10,877 nt of DNA from an uncultured Clostridium sp. Its GTDB lineage: Bacteria > Bacillota > Clostridia > Clostridiales > Clostridiaceae. Position 1 is the stretch's first letter, and the number at the start of each line of letters is the position of its first letter. Of the stretch, positions 1 through 6,177 are shown one piece after another. The notes under the pieces were generated by a model. It was not told the DNA's origin. It ran no database searches and saw nothing but the letters and a program-made list of their open reading frames with translations. The translations under genes were made by a program, and so were the position numbers. Location of the stretch: assembly GCA_937927335.1 (NCBI GenBank), contig CALBDU010000025.1, positions 1 through 10,877 on the forward strand, read 5' to 3'.

Positions 1-13
1 AATTATCTCATAG

Positions 14-340
14 TTGAGCACAACAAATAAGGCACCTTGTTATGGTGCGCTTACTGCTCAAGCATGTCATGAATGCTTTACAGCATGTTTAAATGAATCT
101 GATGTTGCTGCGAGAAAGAATTGTATAAGCATCCTCGCTGAATGCGCATGCATGTGTCAAATGTCATCATCAATGATGGCTATGAATAGTCAATTTGCAA
201 AAGAACATTGTCAACTTTGTGCTACTGTTTGTGATAAATGTGCTCAAGAATGTGAAATGTTTAAAGATGACCATTGTAAAAAATGTGCAGATGAATGTAA
301 AAAATGTGCGGACGAATGTAAAAAAATGACTTCAATGTAA
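14..340 (+). CDS. Cysteine-rich four-helix-bundle copper-binding protein (Csp/DUF326-like), start uncertain
   Basis: The 108-residue reading frame contains 18 cysteines (residues 9, 18, 21, 25, 37, 44, 46, 48, 66, 69, 73, 76, 80, 88, 91, 95, 98, 102), mostly in CxxC and CxxxC spacings on predicted helices. This is the pattern of cytosolic copper-storage proteins (Csp, DUF326), which bind many Cu(I) ions inside a four-helix bundle. The C-terminus repeats CKKCADE twice. Helix 1 is short: typical relatives have two more cysteines between C9 and C18. The only start available is TTG at 14, directly after an in-frame TAG at 11-13, and no SD is visible in the 13 bases upstream. There is no in-frame Met before residue 47. 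The gene is therefore either expressed from a weak start, or is a 5'-damaged copy whose first part lies outside the window. The family call is firm; intactness is not. A copper-export operon lies 2 kb away on the other strand. Confidence 0.75.
   Translation: MSTTNKAPCYGALTAQACHECFTACLNESDVAARKNCISILAECACMCQMSSSMMAMNSQFAKEHCQLCATVCDKCAQECEMFKDDHCKKCADECKKCADECKKMTSM
275..334 (+). repeat. 21-bp tandem repeat encoding CKKCADE units
   Basis: Two nearly identical 21-base units (275-295 and 296-316) encode CKKCADE twice, followed by a partial third unit (CKKM). They lie in the last helix of the Csp-like gene and add one metal-binding turn per unit. Slippage or duplication within the helix is the likely origin. 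Confidence 0.7.
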
Positions 341-342
341 TA

Positions 343-390
343 ACAAAAAACAGTTAGTAACTTTATATTACTGACTGTTTTTTGTTTTTA
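343..390 (+). terminator. Intrinsic terminator after the Csp-like gene
   Basis: A 12-bp stem pairs AACAGTTAGTAA (349-360) with TTACTGACTGTT (368-379), with one G-U pair and a 7-base loop. It is flanked by A-rich DNA on the left and a TTTTTGTTTTT tail on the right. It starts 9 bases after the stop codon and points rightward. Confidence 0.85.
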
Positions 391-467
391 AATAATACAC
401 ATGCTCCACAATATTTTAACATTGTTAATATATTACAGATTTATGATTGGTGAAAAATAAAATAAAA

Positions 468-498
468 TTGTGATTTAATTTCAATATTTGAATATAAT
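468..498 (+). promoter_or_regulatory. Candidate promoter for cfa
   Basis: A perfect -10 element TATAAT lies at 493-498, with a TTGTGA at 468-473 as the best -35 candidate. The 19-base spacer is long for a sigma-A promoter, so the -35 is the weak part. The predicted transcript start near 505 leaves a leader of about 45 bases before the cfa ATG. Confidence 0.4.
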
Positions 499-550
499 CT
501 TTAATTACGTTAATAATTAGAATTGTGATAATTATTAAGGAAGTGCGAAC

Positions 551-1741
551 ATGGAGAAGAATTTTATACATAAATTTTGTGAAAAAATTAAGGACTATTC
601 TTTTTCAATTGATTACTGGGATGGAACAAGTGAAAACTATGGTCAAGGAAACCCTGCCTTTAAGGTTATATTTAAAGATAAAATTTCTGGAATAAAGATG
701 TTAAAAGACCCTTCACTAGCTTTTGGAGAAGCTTATATGGATGGAACAATTGATATAAACGGTAATCTTCAAGAAGTTGTTGAAACAATCTACAAAATTA
801 ACATTCCTTTTTTTGAAAAGAAAGGTTTCGGAGCATTGCAAAAATTGTTTGCTAGTGAAAATAGGTCAACTTCTTTAATAAAGCAGCAAAGAGACATTGA
901 ACATCATTATGACTTAGGAAATGATTTTTATGAGCTGTGGCTGGATGAAACTATGAGTTACTCTTGTGCTTATTTTTGTTCACCAGAGGATTCTCTTTAT
1001 AAAGCTCAATTACAAAAAATTGATTACATCTTAAAGAAGCTACAGCTACATCCAGGGGAAACCTTATTAGACATAGGCTGCGGATGGGGTTGGCTGATTA
1101 TTCGTGCTGCACAGCAATATGGAGTAAAAGCTCTAGGTATAACCTTAAGTGAAGAACAATACTCCAAAACAAAGGAGCGTATTTCTGAACTTGGATTAGA
1201 AAAACTGATTGATGTGCAATTAATGGATTATAGAATTCTTGCAGAAAGTGAAGCTCTTAAATTCAATAAGGTAGTCAGTGTTGGAATGGTGGAACATGTT
1301 GGAAGAGCAAATTTACCTAAGTATATGGAGGCAGTGAATAAACTTCTTCTTCCTGGTGGAATATCTGTTTTACATAGCATTACAGGGCAACTTGAGATAC
1401 CATGTAATCGGTGGATTAGAAAATACATATTTCCTGGTGGATATATTCCTTCAACTCGTGAGTTGATTTGGCTTTTGCCTGAAAACAACTTTCATTTGTT
1501 AGATGCAGAAAGTTTGCGATTACATTATGCAAAAACTCTGGACCATTGGTCGGCAAACTTTGAAAAGAATATAGAGCATATTAGAAAAAAATATGATGAA
1601 CGTTTTATCAAAATGTGGAGACTATACCTAAATTCTTGTGCTGCCTCCTTTCGAGCTAGCGATTTAGACATTCAGCAACTTATTTTCTCTAAAGGAATTA
1701 ATAACAATTTGTCAATGACAAGGCACCATATGTATCAATAA
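551..1741 (+). CDS. cfa: Cyclopropane-fatty-acyl-phospholipid synthase
   Basis: This 396-residue protein matches CFA synthase over its whole length (the E. coli enzyme has 382). The enzyme moves a methylene group from S-adenosylmethionine onto cis double bonds of membrane phospholipid acyl chains, acting at the inner face of the membrane; it stiffens the membrane in stationary phase or under acid or solvent stress. Visible signatures are HYDLGNDFYELW (119-130), the SAM-binding loop LDIGCGWGW (173-181), ITLSEEQ (197-203) after it, EHVG (248-251), the FPGGYIPS segment (294-301) and LHYAKTLDHW (324-333), which holds the conserved active-site Tyr/His region. The start ATG at 551 follows AAGGAAG (537-543) by 7 bases. 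The gene has its own upstream -10 box and downstream terminator, so it is probably monocistronic. Nothing suggests damage. Confidence 0.95.
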   Translation: MEKNFIHKFCEKIKDYSFSIDYWDGTSENYGQGNPAFKVIFKDKISGIKMLKDPSLAFGEAYMDGTIDINGNLQEVVETIYKINIPFFEKKGFGALQKLFASENRSTSLIKQQRDIEHHYDLGNDFYELWLDETMSYSCAYFCSPEDSLYKAQLQKIDYILKKLQLHPGETLLDIGCGWGWLIIRAAQQYGVKALGITLSEEQYSKTKERISELGLEKLIDVQLMDYRILAESEALKFNKVVSVGMVEHVGRANLPKYMEAVNKLLLPGGISVLHSITGQLEIPCNRWIRKYIFPGGYIPSTRELIWLLPENNFHLLDAESLRLHYAKTLDHWSANFEKNIEHIRKKYDERFIKMWRLYLNSCAASFRASDLDIQQLIFSKGINNNLSMTRHHMYQ

Positions 1742-1790
1742 ATCACATTATACACTAAGATTTACTATTTCCTTCTCTGTTATGTTGCAG

Positions 1791-1845
1791 AATAAGCAGT
1801 TAGAAACAAAATAAGGCTCCTAACTGCTTATTATTTTATTTTTAA
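1791..1845 (+). terminator. Intrinsic terminator after cfa
   Basis: A perfect 13-bp stem pairs AATAAGCAGTTAG (1791-1803) with CTAACTGCTTATT (1820-1832) around a 16-base loop, followed by ATTTTATTTTT. It lies about 50 bases after the cfa stop codon. Confidence 0.85.
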
Positions 1846-2010
1846 ACAATTCAGTTGCTACGCAATATATTACTTATATGAATTAACTAGGAAGATGGTT
1901 CAACCATAGAAATGATAGGAATAAACTGGTAATTAATCGACAAAGAACATAGCAGTAATGTTTCTACACCCTTTGTGTCAGATTTTGAAATTCAGGAACA
2001 AGGCTAAAGC
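1846..2010. other. Intergenic stretch with no supported gene
   Basis: Together with the cfa terminator this belongs to a gap of about 350 bases without a large gene (1742-2088). I see no SD-preceded reading frame, no tRNA-like fold and no clear promoter. On the minus strand about 33 codons are open between stops near 1890-1990, but nothing in them is recognisable. It may be decayed DNA between two convergent transcription units. Confidence 0.5.
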
Positions 2011-2047
2011 ACAAAAATGAAAAGCCAGGAGTGTATTACTCTCCTGG
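2011..2047 (-). terminator. Intrinsic terminator of the 53-codon minus-strand gene
   Basis: CCAGGAG (2025-2031) pairs with CTCCTGG (2041-2047), giving a 7-bp GC-rich stem. Read on the minus strand the hairpin is followed by CTTTTCATTTTTGT. It lies about 40 bases downstream of the stop codon of the small gene at 2089-2250, in the right orientation to end its transcript. The same sequence recurs in related form at 2321-2356. Confidence 0.65.
2013..2047. repeat. Hairpin repeat, copy A
   Basis: This copy shares TGAAAAGCCAGGAG plus the returning arm (CTCCTGG here, CTTCTGG in copy B) with 2321-2353, about 308 bases away and in the same orientation. Together the copies bracket the 53-codon gene. 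The left flank and first arm are almost identical; the loops differ. Confidence 0.55.
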
Positions 2048-2088
2048 AAAATAACGAGGGTATAAATATGATTTATAAATTAGCATTA

Positions 2089-2250
2089 TTATTTTTCGCC
2101 TTTTGGCATTCTAACACTATTAACCATAGTACCCAGATATACTTCACCTGGGTCATCAGCGAAATTTGCTTCATCTTTTATAGTCATGCGTTTCGAAAGT
2201 TTTTCAGGTTTGTCAATGTCTAGCGACTTAGGAGATTCTTTTTTGTCCAT
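2089..2250 (-). CDS. Small hydrophilic protein of unknown function (53 aa)
   Basis: I do not recognise this protein. It is 53 residues long, starts MDKKESPKSLDIDKPEKL, is highly charged, Cys-free and has no membrane segment or signal peptide. It is probably real because the ATG at 2250 is preceded by AGGAGGTGAT (2258-2267), a near-perfect match to the anti-SD, with 7 bases of spacing, and because a minus-strand terminator follows the stop. Reading further upstream to a Met at residue -18 would ignore this SD, so the shorter start is preferred. A plus-strand frame over the same bases (from 2068) has a weaker SD and an unconvincing hydrophobic composition. The gene lies in the convergent gap between cfa and the copper operon and is bracketed by two similar hairpin repeats, so it may be a separate small cassette. 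Confidence 0.6.
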   Translation of the reverse strand: MDKKESPKSLDIDKPEKLSKRMTIKDEANFADDPGEVYLGTMVNSVRMPKGEK

Positions 2251-2257
2251 GATATTT

Positions 2258-2267
2258 ATCACCTCCT
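2258..2267 (-). promoter_or_regulatory. Strong SD that sets the start of the 53-aa gene
   Basis: On the minus strand AGGAGGTGAT matches the 16S anti-SD over ten bases and lies 7 bases before the ATG at 2250. It is the main evidence that this short frame is translated. Confidence 0.7.
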
Positions 2268-2320
2268 CTGTAATATTTTGTGTAAAAGATAGATTAATAT
2301 ACAATTATATTGATAGATGC

Positions 2321-2356
2321 AAAAGTGAAAAGCCAGGAGATCTACACTTCTGGCTT
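2321..2356. repeat. Hairpin repeat, copy B
   Basis: AGCCAGGAG (2331-2339) pairs with CTTCTGGCT (2347-2355) on the plus strand, with one G-U pair and a 7-base loop. On the minus strand the hairpin is followed by TTTTCACTTTTG, so it could also act as a backup terminator for transcripts from the copper operon. It is the partner of copy A at 2013-2047. Confidence 0.55.
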
Positions 2357-2456
2357 AAAATACATACTAAAGAGAATAGGCGAAAAGACTGATTACTCTT
2401 TTTATTAAAATAAAATTTAAAGGAGTATTTTTAAAATGGGTATAGTAACAATGACA

Positions 2457-2501
2457 GTAAATAAATATGCTCCTGAATTAATGTTGAATTAAATCAGGAG
2501 C
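2457..2501 (-). terminator. Large hairpin, probable terminator of the copper operon
   Basis: GCTCCTGA (2469-2476) pairs with TCAGGAGC (2494-2501). After one mismatch the stem continues as TTAAT (2478-2482) with ATTAA (2488-2492), leaving a 5-base loop. On the minus strand it is followed by ATATTTATTT. It sits 13 bases beyond the stop of the last gene of the csoR-copA-copZ-SHOCT unit, so it most likely ends that transcript. The tail is not a pure T run, so efficiency is uncertain. Confidence 0.6.
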
Positions 2502-2513
2502 CTTCATTTAGAT

Positions 2514-2741
2514 TTAGCCTTTTAATATCATTTGTTTTTTTCTTTGGTACTCTTCTTCAGTTATTTCACCTGAAGCCAGTTTTGAATCTAATATTTCCAA
2601 AGCCTTATTGTTGTTGAAATTTGAGGTTTTGTGATTACCGTTTGATCTCATTACCAACACTACAATCAATACTACTATGGCAATGCATATCAGCATGAAC
2701 GGCATCATCCAAAATCCTCCGAAGCCATATCCATACATCAT
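2514..2741 (-). CDS. SHOCT-domain small membrane protein
   Basis: This 75-residue protein has a Met/Gly/aromatic-rich N-terminus, one membrane segment (about residues 11-31), a polar Asn-rich linker, and a C-terminal SHOCT motif (about 47-73) with the typical KLASGEITEEEYQRKK core. SHOCT is a short oligomerisation-type module found at the C-termini of many small bacterial membrane proteins; its exact role is not known. The start ATG at 2741 follows GGGAGG by 7 bases. It is the last gene of the copper operon, 30 bases after copZ, and such proteins often accompany metal-efflux genes, so a role in copper stress at the membrane is inferred only from position. The N-terminal methionines (1, 2, 12, 13, 16) could touch Cu(I), which is speculation. 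Confidence 0.8.
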   Translation of the reverse strand: MMYGYGFGGFWMMPFMLICIAIVVLIVVLVMRSNGNHKTSNFNNNKALEILDSKLASGEITEEEYQRKKQMILKG

Positions 2742-2771
2742 AATAATCCCTCCCTTTTTATATTATTATAA

Positions 2772-2987
2772 CTAAATTTCTTCAATACTTACAACATCAT
2801 ATCCAGCATCTTCTATAGCATTTTTGATATTTTCATCAGCTATATTGTTTTCTAAGGTTATCACAGCTGTTTTTGAAGCCAAATCCACTTCGGCTGATTG
2901 AACGCCTTTTAATTCCTCTAAAGCCTCCTTCACATGGTTAACACAGTGACCGCAGCTCATACCTTCAACAATTATTTTCTTTTTCAT
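2772..2987 (-). CDS. copZ: Copper chaperone CopZ (heavy-metal-associated domain)
   Basis: This 71-residue protein is a single HMA domain with the ferredoxin-like fold pattern. The Cu(I)-binding motif GMSCGHC lies at residues 9-15 (Cys12, Cys15). CopZ carries Cu(I) in the cytosol and hands it to CopA and to CsoR. GGAGGA lies 7 bases before the ATG at 2987. The gene lies 39 bases after copA and 30 bases before the SHOCT gene, all on one strand, which fits cotranscription. The His between the cysteines differs from the AAC of the CopA HMA domains and is common in stand-alone chaperones. A mercury or other soft-metal chaperone is possible from sequence alone, but the operon makes copper far more likely. 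Confidence 0.92.
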   Translation of the reverse strand: MKKKIIVEGMSCGHCVNHVKEALEELKGVQSAEVDLASKTAVITLENNIADENIKNAIEDAGYDVVSIEEI

Positions 2988-3026
2988 TTTTCATTCCTCC
3001 TAAATTTATATTTAATATTATTGTTA

Positions 3027-5471
3027 TTAATATTGTGGTTTAAATCCTTTTAATCTCAATGCATTCAGCAGTACTGAAACTGAACTAAAGCTCATAGCTG
3101 CTGCCGCTATAATTGGGTTGAGCAATGGCCCGCCAAACAAATACAGTATTCCCATGGCAACTGGTATTCCTAAAATGTTATACCCGAATGCCCAAAACAA
3201 GTTTTGTTTGATATTGTTGATTGTTTTTTTGCTTAACTCGATGGCAGTGGGAACATCCATAAGGTCGCTTCTCATCAATACGATATCCGCAGATTCCATA
3301 GCTACATCAGTTCCAGAACCGATTGCTATACCTATATCAGCTTGGGCCAGTGCAGGAGCATCATTAATTCCATCCCCCACCATAGCTACTTTCTTTCCCA
3401 TGTCCTGCAGCTTTTTAACTTCATTAGCCTTATCTTGAGGCAATACCTCTGCCAGAACCACATCTATTCCAACTTGTTTTGCAATGGCCTCTGCCGTCCT
3501 TTTATTGTCTCCAGTTATCATAGCAACCTCAATACCAATATTGTGAAGCTTATCAATGGCCTTTTTACTATTTTCCTTTACTGTATCCGCCACAGCAATT
3601 ATTCCTGCCAGGCGACCTTCAGACGTTATATACATTGGGGTTTTGCCTTCACTGGCAAGTTTATCAGATGTATCTTCAACCTTTATTAAATCAATGTTAT
3701 TTTCAACCATCAGTTTTTTATTCCCAAGCAGCATGCATTTGCCTTCAATAACGACTTCTATACCATGGCCTGCAATTGCTTTAAACTGCTCCAGAGGCTT
3801 AAATTCTAGAGATTTTTCCTCCGCACCTTTTACAATTGCTTCACCAAGTGGATGTTCAGATCCTTTTTCGGCTGATGCAGCCAACTGGAGTAAAGTTACT
3901 TCATTCATGATTCCTGTTGATATAATATCGGTAACTTTAGGTTTTCCCTCAGTTATAGTACCAGTTTTATCAAATACTACAGTCTTAATCCTATGAGCTG
4001 TTTCCAGGGCCACTCCACTTTTTATCAACACTCCATACTCAGCACCTTTGCCAGTTCCAACCATAATCGCTGTTGGTGTAGCAAGGCCCAGTGCACATGG
4101 ACATGCTATTACCAACACAGATATGAAAATTGTCAGTGCAAACACTGCAGGTTTGCCAGAGAAATACCATGCTGCTGATGTAATTACTGCAATGCTCATA
4201 ACTGTAGGTACAAAATATCCTGAAATTACATCTGCAAGTTTTGCTATTGGAGCTTTTGATCCCTGGGCTTCTTCAACAAGCTTTATGATTTGGGCTAATG
4301 CAGTATCCTTACCTACCTTAGTAGCTTTGTATTTTATATAACCGCTTTTATTTATACTTGCACCAATTACTTTATCTCCTTTAGTCTTCTCAACAGGGAT
4401 ACTTTCACCAGTTAACATTGATTCATCGATTGATGTTAAGCCTTCAATAACTTCTCCGTCCACTGGCAGCTTTTCCCCAGGTTTAACTATTATAATATCG
4501 CCAGTTTCAACTTCATCTATTGGAATTACAACTTCTTTGTCATCTCTTATAATTGTTGCTGTTTTTGGCGCAAGTCCCATTAGTTTTTTAATGGCCTCAG
4601 AGGTCTTACCTTTTGATACAGCCTCAAGATACTTTCCTAATGTAATTAAGGTTAATATTACACCTGCAGATTCAAAATACAAGTCATATGCATATTGCTT
4701 GTTTCCCATAAATATCTGGTAAACTGCAAATATACCGTAAAGATAGGCGGCTGAGGTACCAAGTGATATCAGTGAATCCATATTGGGACTTCTCCTGATT
4801 AACGCTGGATAACCAACTTTAAAAAACTTAAAGCCAGTAATAATAACCACTGTAGCTAATGCAAGCTGTATAACAGCAAAGTTCTCTGGATTTACCATAG
4901 GGTCAATAATTTCTGGAAGCATATAGCCAAGCATGTGACCCATAGATATCATTAAAAGTGGTATGGTGAAAACCGCTGATATTATGAACCTTTTCCAAAG
5001 GATTTTAATTTCTTTTTCTTTATTCTGTTTGTCAACATCTATGCTGATTTCTTCTTCAAGTGCCTTGTATCCAGCTTTTTCAACTGCTTTTTTGATATCA
5101 GGAATCCTTATCTTCTCAGCTTCATAGCTTATGTTTAACTTTTCTGTAGCAAAGTTCACATTTGCATCTATTACTCCATCCAGCTTTTTCACAGCTCTTT
5201 CTACAGCCTTGGCGCATGCCGCACAGGTCATACCTTGGATTTTTAAAGTTTTGTTTACTGAATCTATTAAACCCTTGTAGCCAGCTTTACTTATAGCTTC
5301 CTGTACATTCGAAATCTTTAATTTTGTCTCGTCAAAGCTTACACTCAATTTCTCCGTAGCAAAGTTCACATTTGCATCTATTACTCCATCCAGCTTTTTA
5401 GTGGCACGTTCCACTGCTTTGGCACATGCTGCACAGGTCATCCCTTCGATTTTTAATGTTTTATTTACCAT
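3027..5471 (-). CDS. copA: Cu(I)-exporting P1B-type ATPase CopA
   Basis: This 814-residue pump exports Cu(I) across the cell membrane using ATP. Two N-terminal HMA domains each carry GMTCAAC (Cys13/Cys16 and Cys83/Cys86). Membrane segments follow from about residue 160. The actuator motif TGES is at 354-357, the metal-site CPC at 457-459, the phosphorylation motif DKTGT at 501-505 (Asp501), the HP motif at 540-541, TGDN at 653-656 and GDGINDAP at 699-706. YN at 764-765 and MSFSS at 793-797 are the other two membrane metal-site signatures of the P1B-1 (Cu+) subgroup, so copper rather than zinc or cadmium is well supported. The ATG at 5471 lies 12 bases after csoR, with a GGGGGG SD overlapping the csoR end, consistent with translational coupling. 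The two HMA domains are nearly identical copies (see repeat). No key residue is missing. Confidence 0.97.
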   Translation of the reverse strand: MVNKTLKIEGMTCAACAKAVERATKKLDGVIDANVNFATEKLSVSFDETKLKISNVQEAISKAGYKGLIDSVNKTLKIQGMTCAACAKAVERAVKKLDGVIDANVNFATEKLNISYEAEKIRIPDIKKAVEKAGYKALEEEISIDVDKQNKEKEIKILWKRFIISAVFTIPLLMISMGHMLGYMLPEIIDPMVNPENFAVIQLALATVVIITGFKFFKVGYPALIRRSPNMDSLISLGTSAAYLYGIFAVYQIFMGNKQYAYDLYFESAGVILTLITLGKYLEAVSKGKTSEAIKKLMGLAPKTATIIRDDKEVVIPIDEVETGDIIIVKPGEKLPVDGEVIEGLTSIDESMLTGESIPVEKTKGDKVIGASINKSGYIKYKATKVGKDTALAQIIKLVEEAQGSKAPIAKLADVISGYFVPTVMSIAVITSAAWYFSGKPAVFALTIFISVLVIACPCALGLATPTAIMVGTGKGAEYGVLIKSGVALETAHRIKTVVFDKTGTITEGKPKVTDIISTGIMNEVTLLQLAASAEKGSEHPLGEAIVKGAEEKSLEFKPLEQFKAIAGHGIEVVIEGKCMLLGNKKLMVENNIDLIKVEDTSDKLASEGKTPMYITSEGRLAGIIAVADTVKENSKKAIDKLHNIGIEVAMITGDNKRTAEAIAKQVGIDVVLAEVLPQDKANEVKKLQDMGKKVAMVGDGINDAPALAQADIGIAIGSGTDVAMESADIVLMRSDLMDVPTAIELSKKTINNIKQNLFWAFGYNILGIPVAMGILYLFGGPLLNPIIAAAAMSFSSVSVLLNALRLKGFKPQY
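5146..5399 (-). repeat. Internal HMA-domain duplication in copA
   Basis: A 44-base block is identical at 5146-5189 and 5356-5399, with a period of 210 bases (70 codons). It codes for the KLDGVIDANVNFATEKL region of each HMA domain. Identity at the DNA level, including synonymous positions, suggests a recent duplication or gene conversion between the two domains. Confidence 0.75.
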
Positions 5472-5483
5472 ACAGTATCCCCC

Positions 5484-5750
5484 CTATTTATCTGTTATTT
5501 TTTCTATCAATGAAATTATCTCATCAACCTTTTCTTCACCATTACCGTTTATCATAGCTGTTTTTACACAGTGGTCTAAATGTTGTTTTAAAATCAGCAC
5601 ATTGGTTTTTCTTAAAAGCGATTGGGCAGCCATTATTTGGTTTGAGATATCAATACAATAACGACCATCCTCTACCATTTTTATGATGCCATCAATTTGT
5701 CCCTTTGCAGTTTTTAACGATTGCAAAGCCTTTTTTCTTTCTTCATTCAT
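5484..5750 (-). CDS. csoR: Copper-sensing transcriptional repressor CsoR
   Basis: This 88-residue all-helical protein is of the CsoR/RcnR/FrmR family (DUF156). The Cu(I) ligand set C-x24-H-x3-C is present as Cys32, His57 and Cys61, matching the spacing in known CsoR proteins; this separates it from FrmR (formaldehyde) and RcnR (nickel/cobalt), which use other residues. Cu(I) binding releases the tetramer from DNA and derepresses the operon. The ATG at 5750 follows GGGAGG by 7 bases, and that region overlaps a G/C-rich dyad likely to be its own operator. It is the first gene of the csoR-copA-copZ-SHOCT unit. Confidence 0.93.
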   Translation of the reverse strand: MNEERKKALQSLKTAKGQIDGIIKMVEDGRYCIDISNQIMAAQSLLRKTNVLILKQHLDHCVKTAMINGNGEEKVDEIISLIEKITDK

Positions 5751-5754
5751 ATTT

Positions 5755-5781
5755 ATACCTCCCCCCTATGTGGGGTGTTAT
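5755..5781 (-). promoter_or_regulatory. Candidate CsoR operator overlapping the csoR SD
   Basis: On the minus strand the core ACCCCACATAGGGGG forms a G/C-rich pseudo-dyad, very different from the AT-rich surroundings. CsoR operators are known as C-tract/G-tract dyads of this type near copper genes. It sits just upstream of csoR and its G-run also provides the SD, so repressor binding would block the whole copper operon. I could not assign a good -35/-10 pair; a TATAAA lies about 15 bases upstream on that strand. Confidence 0.55.
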
Positions 5782-5833
5782 CTTCTACATTTATAGTATC
5801 AATATCATATGAAGATTTTATGTAGATAATATC

Positions 5834-5875
5834 ATAAAAAAATAAAAACTCATTTCTTTTAATTGAAATGAGTTT
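5834..5875 (-). terminator. Intrinsic terminator of the fixABCX operon
   Basis: AAACTCATTTC (5846-5856) pairs perfectly over 11 bp with GAAATGAGTTT (5865-5875) around an 8-base loop. Read on the minus strand it is followed by TTATTTTTTTATG. It begins 9 bases beyond the fixX stop and separates the fix operon from csoR downstream. Confidence 0.88.
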
Positions 5876-5883
5876 AAAAATTA

Positions 5884-6177
5884 TTATGCTAATTTAAATT
5901 GAATACCGAAACCACCTCTTGGATATGACCATTCAATGTTGTTATGGCAACAACCTATACGGCATGCACCACATTCAAGACATCCTTCGTAACTCAATGT
6001 AATATGATCTTCAGTCCATTCATATACATGTGCAGGACATATACAGGTACATGTTTTCTCTACACATTTTTTACATACTTCAGGATCTTTGATTGATAAA
6101 TGTGCTACTGTATCTACATCATAACTATTCAAATATAATTTTTCATCTATATTTACCGTTATCTTTTGCTCTTCCAT
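5884..6177 (-). CDS. fixX: FixX-type ferredoxin-like protein
   Basis: This 97-residue protein carries ten cysteines. The second cluster motif is a regular C-x2-C-x2-C-x3-C (66, 69, 72, 76); the first is the FixX-type C-x2-C-x4-C-x3-CP pattern (35, 38, 43, 47 followed by Pro48). The conserved tail WSYPRGGFGIQFK is typical of FixX. It should hold iron-sulfur clusters and pass electrons from FixC to the higher-potential acceptor of the bifurcating complex. Its ATG overlaps the fixC stop by one base (TAATG), so the two genes are translationally coupled; FixC plus FixX together correspond to the single ETF:quinone oxidoreductase chain of other organisms. It is the last gene before the terminator. 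Confidence 0.92.
   Translation of the reverse strand: MEEQKITVNIDEKLYLNSYDVDTVAHLSIKDPEVCKKCVEKTCTCICPAHVYEWTEDHITLSYEGCLECGACRIGCCHNNIEWSYPRGGFGIQFKLA

Noticed and set aside
416..428. Perfect palindrome TTAACA-T-TGTTAA upstream of cfa
   Set aside because: In such AT-rich DNA a 6-bp-arm palindrome is easily found by chance, and it lies about 65 bases upstream of the -10 box. No known operator was recognised.
1228..1488. An 86-codon minus-strand frame inside cfa
   Set aside because: It overlaps the conserved CFA synthase core and shows no SD or independent signature.
1890..1990. About 33 open codons on the minus strand between cfa and the small gene
   Set aside because: Too short to exceed chance, no start or SD, and no family recognised. 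It could be a decayed transposase end but nothing supports that.
2068..2223. A plus-strand hydrophobic frame with a modest SD (GAGGG) over the 53-aa minus-strand gene
   Set aside because: The minus-strand frame has a much better SD and a fitting terminator; the plus frame has no terminator and a composition typical of an antisense shadow.
2436..2492. An 18-codon plus-strand frame starting ATG with AAAGGAG 10 bases upstream
   Set aside because: It ends inside the large hairpin at 2469-2501, has no promoter, and lies antisense to the presumed 3' end of the copper transcript. A leader peptide would need a gene downstream on the same strand, and there is none.
3118..4341. Several plus-strand frames of 60-146 codons opposite copA
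   Set aside because: They are antisense shadows of a well-conserved gene, without SDs or recognisable domains.
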